Positions 53,417 to 62,099 of a stretch of 64,000 bases of DNA are shown piece after piece (positions within the stretch are counted from its first letter, which is position 1; the number at the start of each line of letters is the position of its first letter). The stretch covers positions 123,450 through 187,449 of the forward strand of contig JAWKHI010000010.1 in the NCBI GenBank assembly GCA_041394885.1, read 5' to 3'. The position numbers and the translations under genes are program-made. Source of the stretch: DSOI01 sp041394885 (GTDB lineage Bacteria > Acidobacteriota > Terriglobia > Bryobacterales > Bryobacteraceae). The notes below the pieces were generated by a model. The model saw nothing but the letters and a program-made list of their open reading frames with translations, ran no database searches and was not told the DNA's origin.

Positions 53417-53439
53417 ATTTCGATTATTGCAGAAATATG
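53414..53439 (-). promoter_or_regulatory. ArsR operator candidate: perfect palindrome over the arsR start
   Basis: CATATTTC (53414-53421) and GAAATATG (53432-53439) are exact reverse complements around a 10-base centre. The first arm contains the arsR start codon. Its A/T content stands out from the GC-rich surroundings. ArsR binding here would block initiation. Confidence 0.65.
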
Positions 53440-53470
53440 GAAAACGTCAACCCCAAGAACCCGCCTGCAC

Positions 53471-53490
53471 AAAAAAAAAAAAACGAAAAA
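53471..53490 (-). terminator. T-tract downstream of wrbA
   Basis: On the minus strand, 13 bases after the wrbA stop, runs of five T and thirteen T are separated by CG. A short CGCG/CGCG pairing precedes them, too weak for a classic hairpin. The run is likely a terminator between wrbA and the ars operon. Its length makes it prone to sequencing error. Confidence 0.4.
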
Positions 53491-53502
53491 CGCGAGCAGC
53501 GT

Positions 53503-54114
53503 CTACCGCGACAGCTTCGCCGCGATCCCAGCCACGTGGCGCCCCTGAAACCGCGCGATCGCCAACTCGTTCTCGCTCGGCTGACGCGATCCGTCCCCAG
53601 CCGCGATCGTCGTCGCCCCATACGGGCTGCCCCCGCTGATCTCGCCCATCGTCGTCTGCCGCTTCTCGGAATAGGGCACACCCACCACCACCATGCCGTG
53701 ATGCAGCAACGTCGTGTGAAAGCTCAGAATCGTCGACTCCTGCCCCCCATGCTGCGTCGCCGTTGAGCAGAATACGCTCCCGGCCTTCCCGATGAGCGCC
53801 CCATTCATCCACAACTTCCCCGTCTGATCGAGAAAGTTACGCATCTGCGCCGCCATGTTGCCGAACCGCGTCGGCGTCCCGAAAATAATCGCATCGGCCT
53901 CGGCCAGTTGATCGGGCGTCGCCACCGGGATGTGCGCGAAAGCCGCGCGAGCCGCCGCCGCCCCCGTCCGCGCCAATGCCTCGTCCGGAATCAATTCCGG
54001 CACCTGATAAATCGAAACCTCGGCGCCATCCACTTCGCGAGCGCCTTCGGCCACCGCCTCCGCCATTCTGTAAATATGGCCGTACATGCTGTAAAAGATG
54101 ACTTGAATTTTCAT
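53503..54114 (-). CDS. wrbA: NAD(P)H:quinone oxidoreductase WrbA
   Basis: A flavodoxin-like FMN enzyme that reduces quinones by two electrons. The FMN-phosphate loop is FYSMYGHIYRMAEA at the N-terminus, followed by IIFGTPTRFGNMAAQMRNFL and FCSTATQHGGQESTILS, which are diagnostic of WrbA. Length 203 residues is normal. It lies upstream of the ars operon on the same strand, but the T-tract between them suggests separate transcripts. Confidence 0.93.
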   Translation of the reverse strand: MKIQVIFYSMYGHIYRMAEAVAEGAREVDGAEVSIYQVPELIPDEALARTGAAAARAAFAHIPVATPDQLAEADAIIFGTPTRFGNMAAQMRNFLDQTGKLWMNGALIGKAGSVFCSTATQHGGQESTILSFHTTLLHHGMVVVGVPYSEKRQTTMGEISGGSPYGATTIAAGDGSRQPSENELAIARFQGRHVAGIAAKLSR

Positions 54115-54169
54115 AGGTCATCAGATGCCGCAACGAGCGCCGGGGTCGCAGGATGTCGCTGCCCCAATA

Positions 54170-55741
54170 TCAATGCCGCGCCGACAGCCGCCGCAGTTCC
54201 GGCAACACATCGCCAACGGCCACGGCCTCGCTCCCCGCGGACCCAAACGCGAAATAGAGCTTCCGGAACAACGGATACAACTCCGCATACACGGCCCCGG
54301 ACGCCGCGTCCGGCTCGATGGTCCGGTAACGCGGGCAAAGCGCGTCCTGCGCCTGCTCCACCGTTTCGAATGCCCCCGCGGCGAGAAATGCAAAAATCGC
54401 GCTCCCCAGGCTCGTCACATCGCCCTCCGGCACCAGCACCGGCTTCCCCAACACGTTCGCATACACCCGATTGAGCACCTCATTGCGCTGCGGGATGCCC
54501 CCGGCGTTGATCACGCGCCTCACCGGCACGCCGTACTCTTCCATCCGCTCGAAAATGACCCGCGTGTGATACGCCGTGCCCTCGATCGCGGCGAATAGCT
54601 CGTCCTGCGCCGTGTGCAGCAGATTCCAGCCGAGCGTAATCCCGCCCAGTTCCGGATTCACCAACACCGTGCGATCGCCGTTGTCCCACGCCACACGCAG
54701 CAATCCCGTTTGCCCCGCGCGGTAGTTCTCCAAACCCCGCGACAACTCCGCCACGCTCGTCCCTGCCCGCCGCGCGATCGAATCGAACAAATCCCCGGCC
54801 GCCGATAGACCCGCTTCCATCCCTGCCATCCGCGGATGAATCGACCCCTGCACCACGCCGCAAAGCCCCGGAACCAGCGTTGCCGTGTCCGAAATCGCCA
54901 TGATGCACGTCGACGTCCCGATCACGTTCACCACATCGCCGCTGCGGATGCCCGCTCCCACCGCGTCCCAATGCGCATCCAACGCTCCGGTCGGAATCGG
55001 GATCCCCGCGCGAAGCCCCAGCCGCCTGGCCCACTCCTCGCTCAGCCGCCCGGCGATCTGATCCGACGCCGCCCACCGGCCCGTGATCCGGTCCCGCACG
55101 CCGCCCAAAAGCGGATCCACCGCCGTGAAGAACTCCTGCGGCGGCAGTCCGCCAAGCGCGGCGTTATACATCCACTTGTGCCCCATTGCGCACACCGATC
55201 TCGGAACCTGCGCCGGATCGCCGATGCCCGCCAGCACCGCCGCGATGTAGTCGCAGTGTTCGAGCGCGGTCGCCATCCGGCCCCGCTCCCCGGGATTGTG
55301 ACGCAGCCAGTGCAGCAGCTTCGCAAAGCCCCATTCGGAGGAATACGCGCCCCCGCACCAATCGATCGCTGCAAGCTTGGCCTCGCGCGCGGTGGCGGTG
55401 ATGGCGGCCGCTTCTCGCCAGGAACGATGGTCGCACCACAGATAGTACTCGCCCAGCGGCTCGAGATGCTCATCCACCGGGATCACGCTCGATCCGGTCG
55501 TGTCGATCGCCAGCGCCTCCACTCGCTCCCCTGCGATCCCGGCGTCGGACAACGCCGCTCCGAACGCCGTCTCGAGCGCCGCCATGTGATCGGCATGGCT
55601 CTGCGTGGCATGGTCGGGATCGGCCGCCCGCCGATGCAGCGGGTACTCCCCGATTCCCGAACCCAACCGTCCGCGCTCGCTATCGAAAAGAGAAACGCGG
55701 ACCGAAAGTGTGCCGAAGTCGACACCGGCGACAATAGACAT
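54170..55741 (-). CDS. araB: Ribulokinase (FGGY family)
   Basis: Phosphorylates L-ribulose (and related ketopentoses) with ATP. The 523-residue protein has the FGGY N-terminal VDFGTLSVRVSLFD and IDTTGSSVIPVDE, and the catalytic-domain blocks TGALDAHWDAVG and RVINAGGIPQRNEVLNRVYA, the last of which is typical of AraB rather than xylulokinase. No araA, araD or araC lies nearby, so the sugar route is incomplete here. It is 13 bases downstream of the ThDP enzyme. Confidence 0.9.
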   Translation of the reverse strand: MSIVAGVDFGTLSVRVSLFDSERGRLGSGIGEYPLHRRAADPDHATQSHADHMAALETAFGAALSDAGIAGERVEALAIDTTGSSVIPVDEHLEPLGEYYLWCDHRSWREAAAITATAREAKLAAIDWCGGAYSSEWGFAKLLHWLRHNPGERGRMATALEHCDYIAAVLAGIGDPAQVPRSVCAMGHKWMYNAALGGLPPQEFFTAVDPLLGGVRDRITGRWAASDQIAGRLSEEWARRLGLRAGIPIPTGALDAHWDAVGAGIRSGDVVNVIGTSTCIMAISDTATLVPGLCGVVQGSIHPRMAGMEAGLSAAGDLFDSIARRAGTSVAELSRGLENYRAGQTGLLRVAWDNGDRTVLVNPELGGITLGWNLLHTAQDELFAAIEGTAYHTRVIFERMEEYGVPVRRVINAGGIPQRNEVLNRVYANVLGKPVLVPEGDVTSLGSAIFAFLAAGAFETVEQAQDALCPRYRTIEPDAASGAVYAELYPLFRKLYFAFGSAGSEAVAVGDVLPELRRLSARH

Positions 55742-55754
55742 AACTGAGAGGGTA

Positions 55755-57473
55755 TCAGGCTGTCTTGCCGGCGATCTGCCACTCCGTGAACGGGCTGCGC
55801 GCCCCGCGGATATTCACGTTCAACAAGTACGGCTTTCCGGAAGCGAATGCCCGTTTCACCGCCGGGCCCACTTCCTCGATGCTCGTGATGTTCTCCCCCT
55901 CGCCCCCGAATCCCTTCATCACCAGGTCATACCGCGTCGCCCGCAGTTCGCACGCCACAGTGGACCCACACAGCGCCCCTTGCAGTTCTCGCTCCAGGCC
56001 CCATCCCGCGTCGTTGCCCACGATGATCACCACCGGCAGCCCGTACCGCACCAGCGTGTCCAGTTCGCTGATGTAGAACCCGAGCGATCCGTCGCCAGTG
56101 ATCATCGCCACCGGCTTGTCCGGATACGCCCGCTTCAGCGCGATCGAATTCGGCAGCGCGGACCCGATCGTCCCGAGAGGCCCCAGCCGCAGCCACCCGC
56201 CCGGCGTATTGGCCGGCAGCGTCGCCCGCCCCCAATGGATGAAGTCCCCCCCATCCCACGCATACAGGATGTCCTCCGGAAGCGCCTTGCCCAACTCCGC
56301 GAAAAATGCCGCCGGATGGATCGGATCCGCCCGGTCCTCCGCCACCGCCGCCAACTGCGCCTTCCACTCATCGCGCAGCTTCCGCTGCCGCTTCAGCCAC
56401 CCCCCGCGCGACGCCCACTTCTCCTTCGGACGCCCCGGCAGCGCCTCATTCATCGCCCGCAGTGTGGACCGCACATCGGCGCAGATGCCCAGCTCCAATC
56501 GCCGAGTCAATCCCAACTCCTGCGGCACAATGTCCACCTGCGCGAACCTCGTCTCCGGCCGGAACAGACGCGGCCCGCCCATCGCCATCCGGTAATCGAT
56601 CCGCTTGCCCAGCACCACCACCAGATCCGCTTCCCGGAACACCGTGTGCACAGCCTTGTTCAACGCTCCGTCGGAGTAGCCCATCGCCGTCCCGAAATCG
56701 TCGCGGATCACACCTCGCGCCATCGTCACGCTGTAGTAAGGCAGCTTCGTTTTGCTTAGAAACTGCTTCAGCTCGCGGCCCGCATCCGCCCACCACACGC
56801 CGCTACCCGCAATCACCACCGGACGCTCGGCTTGTTCGATCAGCGCCAATAGGCGCTCCACCTCTTCCCGCGAAGGCGCCATCTCCGGATTGCTTCCCGG
56901 CATGGGCATCGGCAGCGGATTCACCGCCTCCGACGCGAATAGGTTCACCGGAATCGTCAGGTGCACCGGACCCATCCGGCCGCTCACCGCCTCCTGATAC
57001 GCCTTGCCCAGGTAGAAAGGTATCTGCGCCGCGCTCGCCGGCTGAGCCGCCCACTTGCACACCGGCGCCGCCATCCCCACCTGATCGATCACCTGGAACA
57101 CCTGCCGGCCCGCCAGCGCCGTCGAAGGCGCGCCGCTCACCGCGATCATCGGACTCGCCGCCTGAAACGCCGTCGCGATCCCAGTCAGCGAATTCGTATG
57201 ACCCGGCCCCCCCGTAACCAGGCTGATGCACGGCTTGCGGTGGATCCGGCCATGCGCGTCAGCGGCGTGCGTCACCCCCGATTCGTGCCGCATGTCGATG
57301 ATCCGTATGCCGCGCTGCCCGGCCACGCTCAGCACTTCGTTCAGATGATCGCCGACGAGCGTGTAAATGTCGCCGATTCCCAGCTTCTCCATCGCGTCCA
57401 CGAATAGTTCGGCTCCGGTGATCCGGGCCCCGGCGCCGGCTACCGGCGCGGCTGTACGAGCGTCATTGGGCAT
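55755..57473 (-). CDS. Thiamine diphosphate-dependent enzyme (acetolactate synthase/oxalyl-CoA decarboxylase-like)
   Basis: A 572-residue ThDP enzyme with the usual three domains. The N-terminal pyrimidine-binding domain carries the catalytic Glu in RHESG, a central domain has VVIAGSGVWW, and the C-terminal pyrophosphate-binding domain has the motif GDGSLGFYISELDTLVRYGL ending with GND. No regulatory ilvN lies nearby, so it is probably not the main acetolactate synthase. A decarboxylase or carboligase role is likely; the substrate is unknown. Confidence 0.85.
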   Translation of the reverse strand: MPNDARTAAPVAGAGARITGAELFVDAMEKLGIGDIYTLVGDHLNEVLSVAGQRGIRIIDMRHESGVTHAADAHGRIHRKPCISLVTGGPGHTNSLTGIATAFQAASPMIAVSGAPSTALAGRQVFQVIDQVGMAAPVCKWAAQPASAAQIPFYLGKAYQEAVSGRMGPVHLTIPVNLFASEAVNPLPMPMPGSNPEMAPSREEVERLLALIEQAERPVVIAGSGVWWADAGRELKQFLSKTKLPYYSVTMARGVIRDDFGTAMGYSDGALNKAVHTVFREADLVVVLGKRIDYRMAMGGPRLFRPETRFAQVDIVPQELGLTRRLELGICADVRSTLRAMNEALPGRPKEKWASRGGWLKRQRKLRDEWKAQLAAVAEDRADPIHPAAFFAELGKALPEDILYAWDGGDFIHWGRATLPANTPGGWLRLGPLGTIGSALPNSIALKRAYPDKPVAMITGDGSLGFYISELDTLVRYGLPVVIIVGNDAGWGLERELQGALCGSTVACELRATRYDLVMKGFGGEGENITSIEEVGPAVKRAFASGKPYLLNVNIRGARSPFTEWQIAGKTA

Positions 57474-57476
57474 AGA

Positions 57477-58262
57477 CTAGCCATCATACACAGTCGCGCC
57501 GATCGCGCCATAACCGCTCAGCCGGATCCCGCACCGCTCCACCGTCTCCCGCACTTCCGGCGCCACCAGCGCATCCAGTTCCCGCCGCCGGCTTTCCTTC
57601 AGCCGCGTCCGCGCCGCTCTCAGTTCCTCGCCGCAATATCCCGGATGGCACATGAACTCACTCGTGCCTTCGGGCACGCGCCGCAGCACATCCGAGAGCA
57701 TCGCCGCGTCAAACTTGCCCGTCTCGCGAAACCCCAGGAAACGATCCGCCATGCGGCATCGATGCCGTGCCAGCAAACGTTCGGACCATCCCGCGATCCC
57801 AGGCGCCCGCACCTCTACCGGCAGCGTCCGCCGCACCCACTCGATGCCGTACCGCTCGCCCAATCGCGCCGCAGCCTTCAGCACGCGCGGAAGCAGATGC
57901 GTGTGTTTGTGGCTGTCCAGATGGGTGGGCCGCAGCCCCGCCTCCATCACCTTCGCGATCTGCGCCTCCAGTTCCCCTTCTACATCGATGCGCCCCAGCG
58001 CCAGCGCCGCCATCAGTTTCGTCACCGTCTCCGGGAACGCCGCTCCGCCGCGAAGCGCGCGCCCGCTCCCCACCAGCACCAGATGCACCCCGATGTCGAG
58101 CCCCGGATGGCTTCGCGCCAGTTCCACCGCGTGATCGAACGCCGCCCCCGTCGCCATGATCGTCGTCGAAGTCAGGATCCCCCGCCGGTGCGCTTCCACG
58201 ATCCCTTCGTTCACGTCGCGCGTGAATCCGAAATCGTCGGCGTTTACGATGAGCGTCTTCAG
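57477..58262 (-). CDS. ChbG/HpnK (YdjC) family carbohydrate deacetylase
   Basis: A 261-residue enzyme of the YdjC fold, which deacetylates chitooligosaccharides or hopanoid-linked sugars. The metal motif NADDFG (residues 7-12) and HLDSHKHTHLLP supply the ligands. The first ATG, GTG or TTG in frame (GTG 58214) lies after NADDFG, so translation must begin earlier. The only candidate is CTG 58262, in a CTGA overlap with the mlaD stop. The substrate is unknown; the link to lipid transport genes suggests an envelope sugar-lipid. Confidence 0.82.
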   Translation of the reverse strand: MKTLIVNADDFGFTRDVNEGIVEAHRRGILTSTTIMATGAAFDHAVELARSHPGLDIGVHLVLVGSGRALRGGAAFPETVTKLMAALALGRIDVEGELEAQIAKVMEAGLRPTHLDSHKHTHLLPRVLKAAARLGERYGIEWVRRTLPVEVRAPGIAGWSERLLARHRCRMADRFLGFRETGKFDAAMLSDVLRRVPEGTSEFMCHPGYCGEELRAARTRLKESRRRELDALVAPEVRETVERCGIRLSGYGAIGATVYDG

Positions 58263-59344
58263 AACAGGCTCAGCTTGATGCTCAGGAATTTCTTCGGATT
58301 CTTCCGGAAGTCCTGCATGAACTCGTGGAACTCCCGCGAGGTCCCGTTGAGCGATTCGTACAACTGCGGATTCACCACCATCTGCCCCAGCGTCCCCTGC
58401 CCCGTGTTGATCTTGTCGAGCAGCGTATCCATCCGCACGATCGTGCCCTGCAACTGCTTGTGGAATTCCTCGTCCTTCAGCAGCTTGCCCATCGTGCCCT
58501 TGCCCGCGTTGAGATCCGCCAGCAGCGTCCGCACCTCGCCGGTTACCTTCCGCATGTCCTCGTAGAGCGCCGGATCCTTCAGCAGCTTGCCCGCCGTCCC
58601 TTGCCCCTGCTGCACGCCTTCGAGCAGCGAATTCGTCCTCGCGATCGCCGTCCGGATGTCATCGTGCAACACCTCGTCATAAAGCATCCGGCTCAGCGTG
58701 CCCTTGCCCGTATTCATCTGCGCCACGATCTTGCGCGCTTCCGCCGCCGTCCCGTTCAGGTTGTCGTAGAGCTGCGGATCCTTGATCAGCTTCCCGATGC
58801 TGCCCTCTCCTGCCTCGATCACCTGCACCAATTTGTCAATCCGCTTCAGCATTTCTTCCGCCGACGCGAGGAACGAATACCCTTGCTCCACCACCTCTTC
58901 GTAGCCGCTCACGTCCTTCGCCGGAAGCTCCGCGCCCGGTTTCACCGTCTCGTTCGCCTGCCCCCGCTTGATGTTGATGTACTTGGTGCCAAGCACGTTC
59001 GCCGCCGAGATCGCCGCTTCCGAATTCACCGGAATCTGCCCCAGCCGGGACCGGTCCACCTCCATCGACACCTTTACCGCCCGGCGCGGATCCCCGCGGG
59101 ACTCCCCAGCCGGAGCCAGATCCACCGCCGAAATCTTCCCGATCAGAATCCCGTTCAGCCGCACATCCGCGCCCTTCACCAGCGCCGCCGAATCGGCCAG
59201 ATACGTATACAACGTGGATTGATCCTGAAAGAACTTCGTGTCGCCCGTTAGCAGAAACACGAGGACAGCCAGGATAACCATGGCCACTGCCGCCACGATC
59301 CCGACCTTCAACTGCGCCCAAGCCACTTTCTTCGACGAAGGCAT
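58259..59344 (-). CDS. mlaD: MCE-domain lipid transport protein (MlaD-like) with five 34-residue repeats
   Basis: A 361-residue periplasmic MCE protein of an Mla-type phospholipid transporter. It has one membrane helix (about 13-33), the MCE domain (about 42-128, LVKGADVRLNGILIGKISAV, NVLGTKYINIKRG), then a helical region. From residue 179 five copies of a 34-residue unit (G-x-G-T/S-x-G-K-L-x-x-D) follow at an exact period. It is the distal gene of the mlaE-mlaF-mlaD order and is coupled to ChbG by CTGA. Confidence 0.9.
   Translation of the reverse strand: MPSSKKVAWAQLKVGIVAAVAMVILAVLVFLLTGDTKFFQDQSTLYTYLADSAALVKGADVRLNGILIGKISAVDLAPAGESRGDPRRAVKVSMEVDRSRLGQIPVNSEAAISAANVLGTKYINIKRGQANETVKPGAELPAKDVSGYEEVVEQGYSFLASAEEMLKRIDKLVQVIEAGEGSIGKLIKDPQLYDNLNGTAAEARKIVAQMNTGKGTLSRMLYDEVLHDDIRTAIARTNSLLEGVQQGQGTAGKLLKDPALYEDMRKVTGEVRTLLADLNAGKGTMGKLLKDEEFHKQLQGTIVRMDTLLDKINTGQGTLGQMVVNPQLYESLNGTSREFHEFMQDFRKNPKKFLSIKLSLF
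58301..58810 (-). repeat. Five tandem 34-codon repeats in MlaD
   Basis: Repeat starts fall at residues 179, 213, 247, 281 and 315, reading GEGSIGK, GKGTLSR, GQGTAGK, GKGTMGK and GQGTLGQ, each followed by a Leu-rich (K/L)xDxxL(Y/H) helix. The 102-base period is exact across all five. Confidence 0.85.
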
Positions 59345-59367
59345 CCGCTGCTACGACTGTCCTTTCA

Positions 59368-60201
59368 TCATTTCATTCTGTCAAATCTGGCGAACTTAGC
59401 CACATACGGGTCCTGCGACTGCTCCAACTCGTCCTGCGTTCCCTCAAACACGATCTTCCCTTCTCCCAGCACCACGAACCGCGTCCGCGTTGCCGTTCCA
59501 GGCCCGTCGCCGTTCACCGGCTCCAGCCGGTCGATCTTTGCATTGTAACGGTAGTTGGCCAGCAGGTGTCCGTCCTGGTACCGATGCGTCGCTAGAGCCG
59601 TCGTCGTGTTGCGCGTGTCCCGTTCCTTCGCGATCAGCGCCATGATCGTATTCGCCGTAATCGGATCCAGACCCGCCGTCGGCGAATCATACAACACCAG
59701 CGCCGGACGCGTCACCACCGCCCGCGCGATCCCGACGCGCCGCCGCATCCCGCCCGATAGCTCGCTAGGCACCTTTTGCAGCGTGTGCTCCAACTCCACG
59801 AACCGTAGCGCTTCCCGTACGCGCGACGCCACTTCCGCCGGCGGACGCCGCAGCGATTTCTGGTTCTCCAGCGGATACGCCACGTTTTCCTCGATCGTCA
59901 GCGAATCGAACAATCCGCCTTCCTGGAACAGGATCCCCATCCGGCTGCGCATCTCACGCAAATCGTCTTCGTCCATCTCGCTCGTATCGCGTCCGAACAG
60001 ATACACCTTGCCCTCATCGGGCCGGATCAATCCCAGCGCTGTTTTCAGCAGCACCGTTTTCCCGCTGCCCGCCGCCCCCAGTATCACGCACGTGTCCGCC
60101 TCCCGCAGCGTCAGATTCACATCGTCGAGGGCCGTCACGTCGTCATACCGCACCGTCACCCCTTCCAGTTGCAGTACGGTTGGCCCCTCCGCGTTCGGCA
60201 T
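59368..60201 (-). CDS. mlaF: Mla-type lipid transporter ATP-binding protein
   Basis: The ATPase that drives lipid movement with MlaE and the MCE protein. It is 277 residues with Walker A GAAGSGKT, Q-loop LFQEGG, signature LSGGMRRRVGIARA and H-loop ATHRYQDG. The Walker B reads LVLYDSPTAGLDP, with Ser where the catalytic Glu normally sits. An insertion of about 25 residues after the H-loop (about 205-235, NYRYNAKIDRLEPVNGDG) is unusual for the family. It lies 4 bases after mlaE. Confidence 0.9.
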   Translation of the reverse strand: MPNAEGPTVLQLEGVTVRYDDVTALDDVNLTLREADTCVILGAAGSGKTVLLKTALGLIRPDEGKVYLFGRDTSEMDEDDLREMRSRMGILFQEGGLFDSLTIEENVAYPLENQKSLRRPPAEVASRVREALRFVELEHTLQKVPSELSGGMRRRVGIARAVVTRPALVLYDSPTAGLDPITANTIMALIAKERDTRNTTTALATHRYQDGHLLANYRYNAKIDRLEPVNGDGPGTATRTRFVVLGEGKIVFEGTQDELEQSQDPYVAKFARFDRMK

Positions 60202-60204
60202 GTC

Positions 60205-61032
60205 CTAACCGAGATTCACGAAAAACGATCCGATGAAGTAGGTGAGCACGATGATCCACGCGCAGCTCACAACCACGGCCTTGGTGGTGGAAAGGCCAAC
60301 CCCTTGCGTGCCGCCCGTTGTGCTGATGCCGTAGTGGCACCCCACCAGCGCGATCACGATGGCAAAGATCAGCGGCTTCAACAGCCCCTGCGCCACATCG
60401 TTATATTCCAGCGCCTGCCACGAACTGGACCAGAATTGCGACCCCGTCGTCAGCCGCAGCAAAATGCATCCCACGATGTAGCCGCCCACCAGCCCCATGA
60501 AGTCGGAAATGATCGTGAGCACCGGCAGCATCACGCTCGTGGCGATCAGCCGCGGCGTCACCAGCTTTTGCACCGGATCGGTCCCGAGCGCCCGCATCGC
60601 GTCGATCTGCTCGGTCACCTTCATCGATCCCAACTCGCTCGCCATCCCAGACGCGTTGCGTCCCGCCACCAGTATCGCCGTCAGCACCGGTCCCAACTCC
60701 CGCACCAGCGTGATCGATACGATCTGCCCCACCTGCCCGCTCGCCCCATACTGGTTCAGCGCCCGGGCCATCTGCATCGTGATCACCGCTCCGGTGAAAA
60801 ATCCCACAAGTAGCACCAGGGGGATGCTGCCCACCCCGATAATATCCGCCTGGATCGCGATATCGCCGCCATAGTGCGGGGAACGGAAGATGTTGAGAAA
60901 GGCCCGGCCGGTGAGCTGCACGAAATTCTGCAGGTTCAGTATCGGGGCCTTGAGGAAGTCCAGCACGGTGTTCAAAACGGCGCTCGCGCCGCTATTGCCG
61001 ATGCTACCATAGGCCACAGCGGGCTCCAGCAC
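60205..61032 (-). CDS. mlaE: Mla-type lipid transporter permease
   Basis: An integral inner-membrane MlaE-family permease of 275 residues with about five to six hydrophobic segments. The signature blocks FFTGAVITMQMARALNQYG, TLVRELGPVLTAILVAGR and EQIDAMRALGTDPVQ are all present. It may start at GTG 61032, or at GTG 61017, which has GGAG 6 bases upstream. It begins the mlaE-mlaF-mlaD-chbG unit and is divergent from the peptidase gene. Confidence 0.9.
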   Translation of the reverse strand: MLEPAVAYGSIGNSGASAVLNTVLDFLKAPILNLQNFVQLTGRAFLNIFRSPHYGGDIAIQADIIGVGSIPLVLLVGFFTGAVITMQMARALNQYGASGQVGQIVSITLVRELGPVLTAILVAGRNASGMASELGSMKVTEQIDAMRALGTDPVQKLVTPRLIATSVMLPVLTIISDFMGLVGGYIVGCILLRLTTGSQFWSSSWQALEYNDVAQGLLKPLIFAIVIALVGCHYGISTTGGTQGVGLSTTKAVVVSCAWIIVLTYFIGSFFVNLG

Positions 61033-61055
61033 CTTCGCCGCACCGTGCCCTAACC

Positions 61056-62012
61056 ATGAAAGGACTCACCGACATACCGGGCCTCCTGGTCGGCCACGCC
61101 ACCGATCGCCAAGCCGTCACCGGATGCACCGCCATCCTCTGCCCCGATGGCGCCACCGCCGGCGTCGACATCCGCGGTTCCGCCACCGGCTCCCTCCAGA
61201 CCGACGTTCTCACGCCCCTCCATCTCAACGAAAAGATCCACGGCCTGTGCCTGGCAGGCGGCAGCGCCTTCGGGTTGGAAGCCGCCTCCGGCGTCGTACG
61301 ATTCCTCGAATCAAAAGGACACGGCTTTCCCACCGGCGCGGGCGTCGTTCCACTCGTGCCCGCCGCGATTCTCTACGATCTGGGCGTCGCCCGGAAAGGC
61401 GTTCGGCCCGGCCGCGAGATGGGATTCGCCGCCGCCGAAGCTGCCACCAGCGACGCCGTGGCCGAAGGCTGCGTCGGCGCCGGTACGGGCGCAACGGTCG
61501 GCAAACTCTACGGAATGGCCCAGGCCATGAAGTCCGGCATCGGCTCCGCCACCGTTTGGCTCGACGGCCCTTACGCCGGAATCCGCGTCGCGGCCCTGGC
61601 CGCCGTGAACGCGTTCGGTGACGTGCGCGATCCCGAAAGCGGCCACATCCTCGCCGGTGCGCGCGTCTCCCCCCAAAGCGGCCAGTTCGCCGACATGGCC
61701 TTCCAACTCAAGCGCGGCGCGCGAGGCGGCTTCAGAAACGAAAACACCACCCTCGTCGCCGTCGCCACCAACGCCAGGCTCAGCAAGATCGAAGCGAACA
61801 AGCTCGCCCAGTTCGCCTCCATCGGCGTTGCCCGCACCATCTCCCCCGTCTGGACCACCTCCGATGGCGACATCACTTTCGCCCTTTCCCTCGGAGCTGA
61901 ACGCGCCGATCTCACCGCCATCGGCATCGCCGCATCGGAAGCCGTGTCCGCCGCAATCCTCCGTTCGGTCCGCTTGGCGGAGTCCCTCCCGGGAATTCCT
62001 GGCCTCCGCTAA
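61056..62012 (+). CDS. P1 family peptidase (DmpA/L-aminopeptidase type)
   Basis: A 318-residue member of the DmpA/peptidase family S58, Ntn-like enzymes that self-cleave and remove N-terminal residues from short or D-/beta-peptides. The family blocks are LTDIPGLLVGHATDRQAVTG, GGSAFGLEAASGVVRFLESK, GAGTGATVGKL and GGFRNENTTLVAVATNA. There is no signal peptide. A hairpin with four T follows the stop. The natural substrate is unknown. Confidence 0.9.
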   Translation: MKGLTDIPGLLVGHATDRQAVTGCTAILCPDGATAGVDIRGSATGSLQTDVLTPLHLNEKIHGLCLAGGSAFGLEAASGVVRFLESKGHGFPTGAGVVPLVPAAILYDLGVARKGVRPGREMGFAAAEAATSDAVAEGCVGAGTGATVGKLYGMAQAMKSGIGSATVWLDGPYAGIRVAALAAVNAFGDVRDPESGHILAGARVSPQSGQFADMAFQLKRGARGGFRNENTTLVAVATNARLSKIEANKLAQFASIGVARTISPVWTTSDGDITFALSLGAERADLTAIGIAASEAVSAAILRSVRLAESLPGIPGLR

Positions 62013-62042
62013 ATCCAATCCCTGGCCTCGCGCCGTATCTGT

Positions 62043-62077
62043 GTGTAACGGGCATCGGCCCGGCGTGTTACACTTTT
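62043..62077 (+). terminator. Rho-independent-like terminator after the P1 peptidase
   Basis: GTGTAAC (62043-62049) pairs with GTTACAC (62067-62073), and an inner GGGC/GCCC stem closes over ATCG. Four T follow. A five-base bulge (GGCGT) weakens the hairpin. Confidence 0.55.
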
Positions 62078-62099
62078 CTAGTTCGTGCTACGCGACTCG

